From Bacillota bacterium (lineage in GTDB: Bacteria > Bacillota > Limnochordia > JAAZLZ01): a stretch of 60,498 nt of DNA. The notes under the pieces were generated by a model, which made no database searches, was not told the origin of the DNA, and saw only the letters and a list, made by a program, of their open reading frames with translations. Below are positions 60,414 to 60,498 of the stretch, one piece after another; within the stretch, counting starts at the first letter, position 1; each line of letters begins with the position of its first letter. A program made the position numbers and the translations under genes. The stretch lies in NCBI GenBank assembly GCA_012521755.1, contig JAAYLV010000119.1:1-60498 (forward strand), read 5' to 3'.

Positions 60414-60498
60414 TCCTTTCCTGAACGAAGCAGTGCTTCCACTTTCATCCCTAGTCATTCTCCAGCTCGCATCCATGTTTAGTCTATAATGATAGTAA

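Noticed and set aside
60462-60490. TATAAT near the window end as a promoter
   Set aside because: No acceptable -35 box 16-18 bp upstream and no gene visible beyond.
1-60498. CRISPR arrays, tRNA/rRNA genes, insertion sequences, toxin-antitoxin or phage modules
   Set aside because: None seen by eye; the DUF4406 gene alone is not evidence of a prophage.

Overview
The window is a dense catabolic region of about 52 protein genes. It has no rRNA, tRNA, CRISPR array, insertion sequence or phage core gene that I can see. The DNA is GC-rich and most genes have strong AGGAGG-type ribosome-binding sites. GTG and TTG starts are frequent, and 4-bp ATGA overlaps between co-directional genes are common. 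Together with a tungsten-type aldehyde oxidoreductase, a radical SAM tungsten-enzyme maturase, a nickel-dependent racemase family protein and URO-D/methyltransferase-family proteins, this suggests an anaerobic, Gram-positive-type heterotroph (Bacillota, perhaps a Limnochordia- or Clostridia-like lineage). The taxonomy is inference.

Region by region: (A) 1-9.2 kb holds the end of a TRAP transporter, a short-chain dehydrogenase, a URO-D-family protein on the minus strand, then an operon of 2-hydroxyacid dehydrogenase, DapA-family lyase, Zn-alcohol dehydrogenase, LeuC/LeuD-type hydro-lyase and a BASS transporter. (B) 9.3-11.3 kb is a metal or cofactor module: ECF S-component, FmdE-like protein and a radical SAM/SPASM protein of the tungsten-oxidoreductase maturase type. 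(C) 11.4-21 kb is an acid-sugar type operon: class III aminotransferase, LarA-family racemase/epimerase, IlvD-type dehydratase, HpcH aldolase, SDR, Fe-ADH, Zn-ADH and an amidohydrolase. (D) 21-27.4 kb holds a structured intergenic region, an exported FAD reductase and, convergent to it, a TAXI-type TRAP operon led by a second URO-D-family gene. (E) 27.7-29.1 kb holds a DUF4406 gene and an msrAB fusion. (F) 29.5-46.3 kb starts with a good sigma-A-type promoter and carries TRAP dctPQM, PdxA2, a DUF1537 four-carbon acid-sugar kinase, SDR, Fe-ADH, an E1-alpha/E1-beta/E2 2-oxoacid dehydrogenase complex without E3, two split transketolases flanking a Zn-ADH, and another Fe-ADH, ending at a clear terminator. 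(G) 46.3-52.1 kb holds a second BASS transporter that appears frameshifted, a threonine-dehydrogenase-like enzyme, an M20 peptidase, an Asp/Glu racemase family protein and an AOR-family tungsten enzyme. (H) 52.1-56 kb is a minus-strand TRAP operon ending in a second, divergent PdxA. (I) 56.4-60.3 kb is a divergent TRAP operon with a third URO-D-family gene.

Read together, the region looks like a series of uptake-plus-degradation cassettes for small carboxylates and acid sugars. Each TRAP/TAXI or BASS importer is paired with a few enzymes that epimerise, oxidise, dehydrate, phosphorylate or cleave the substrate to C2-C3 units. The best supported pathway is D-threonate or a similar four-carbon acid (TRAP + DUF1537 kinase + PdxA2, giving DHAP). 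The next is a non-phosphorylative LarA to IlvD to HpcH route giving pyruvate plus an aldehyde. Three features stand out. All four complete TRAP/TAXI operons carry a perfect GC-rich inverted repeat exactly between the binding-protein gene and the permease genes. Three URO-D-family proteins sit next to transporters with no corrinoid protein in sight. No transcription factor gene is visible in 60 kb.
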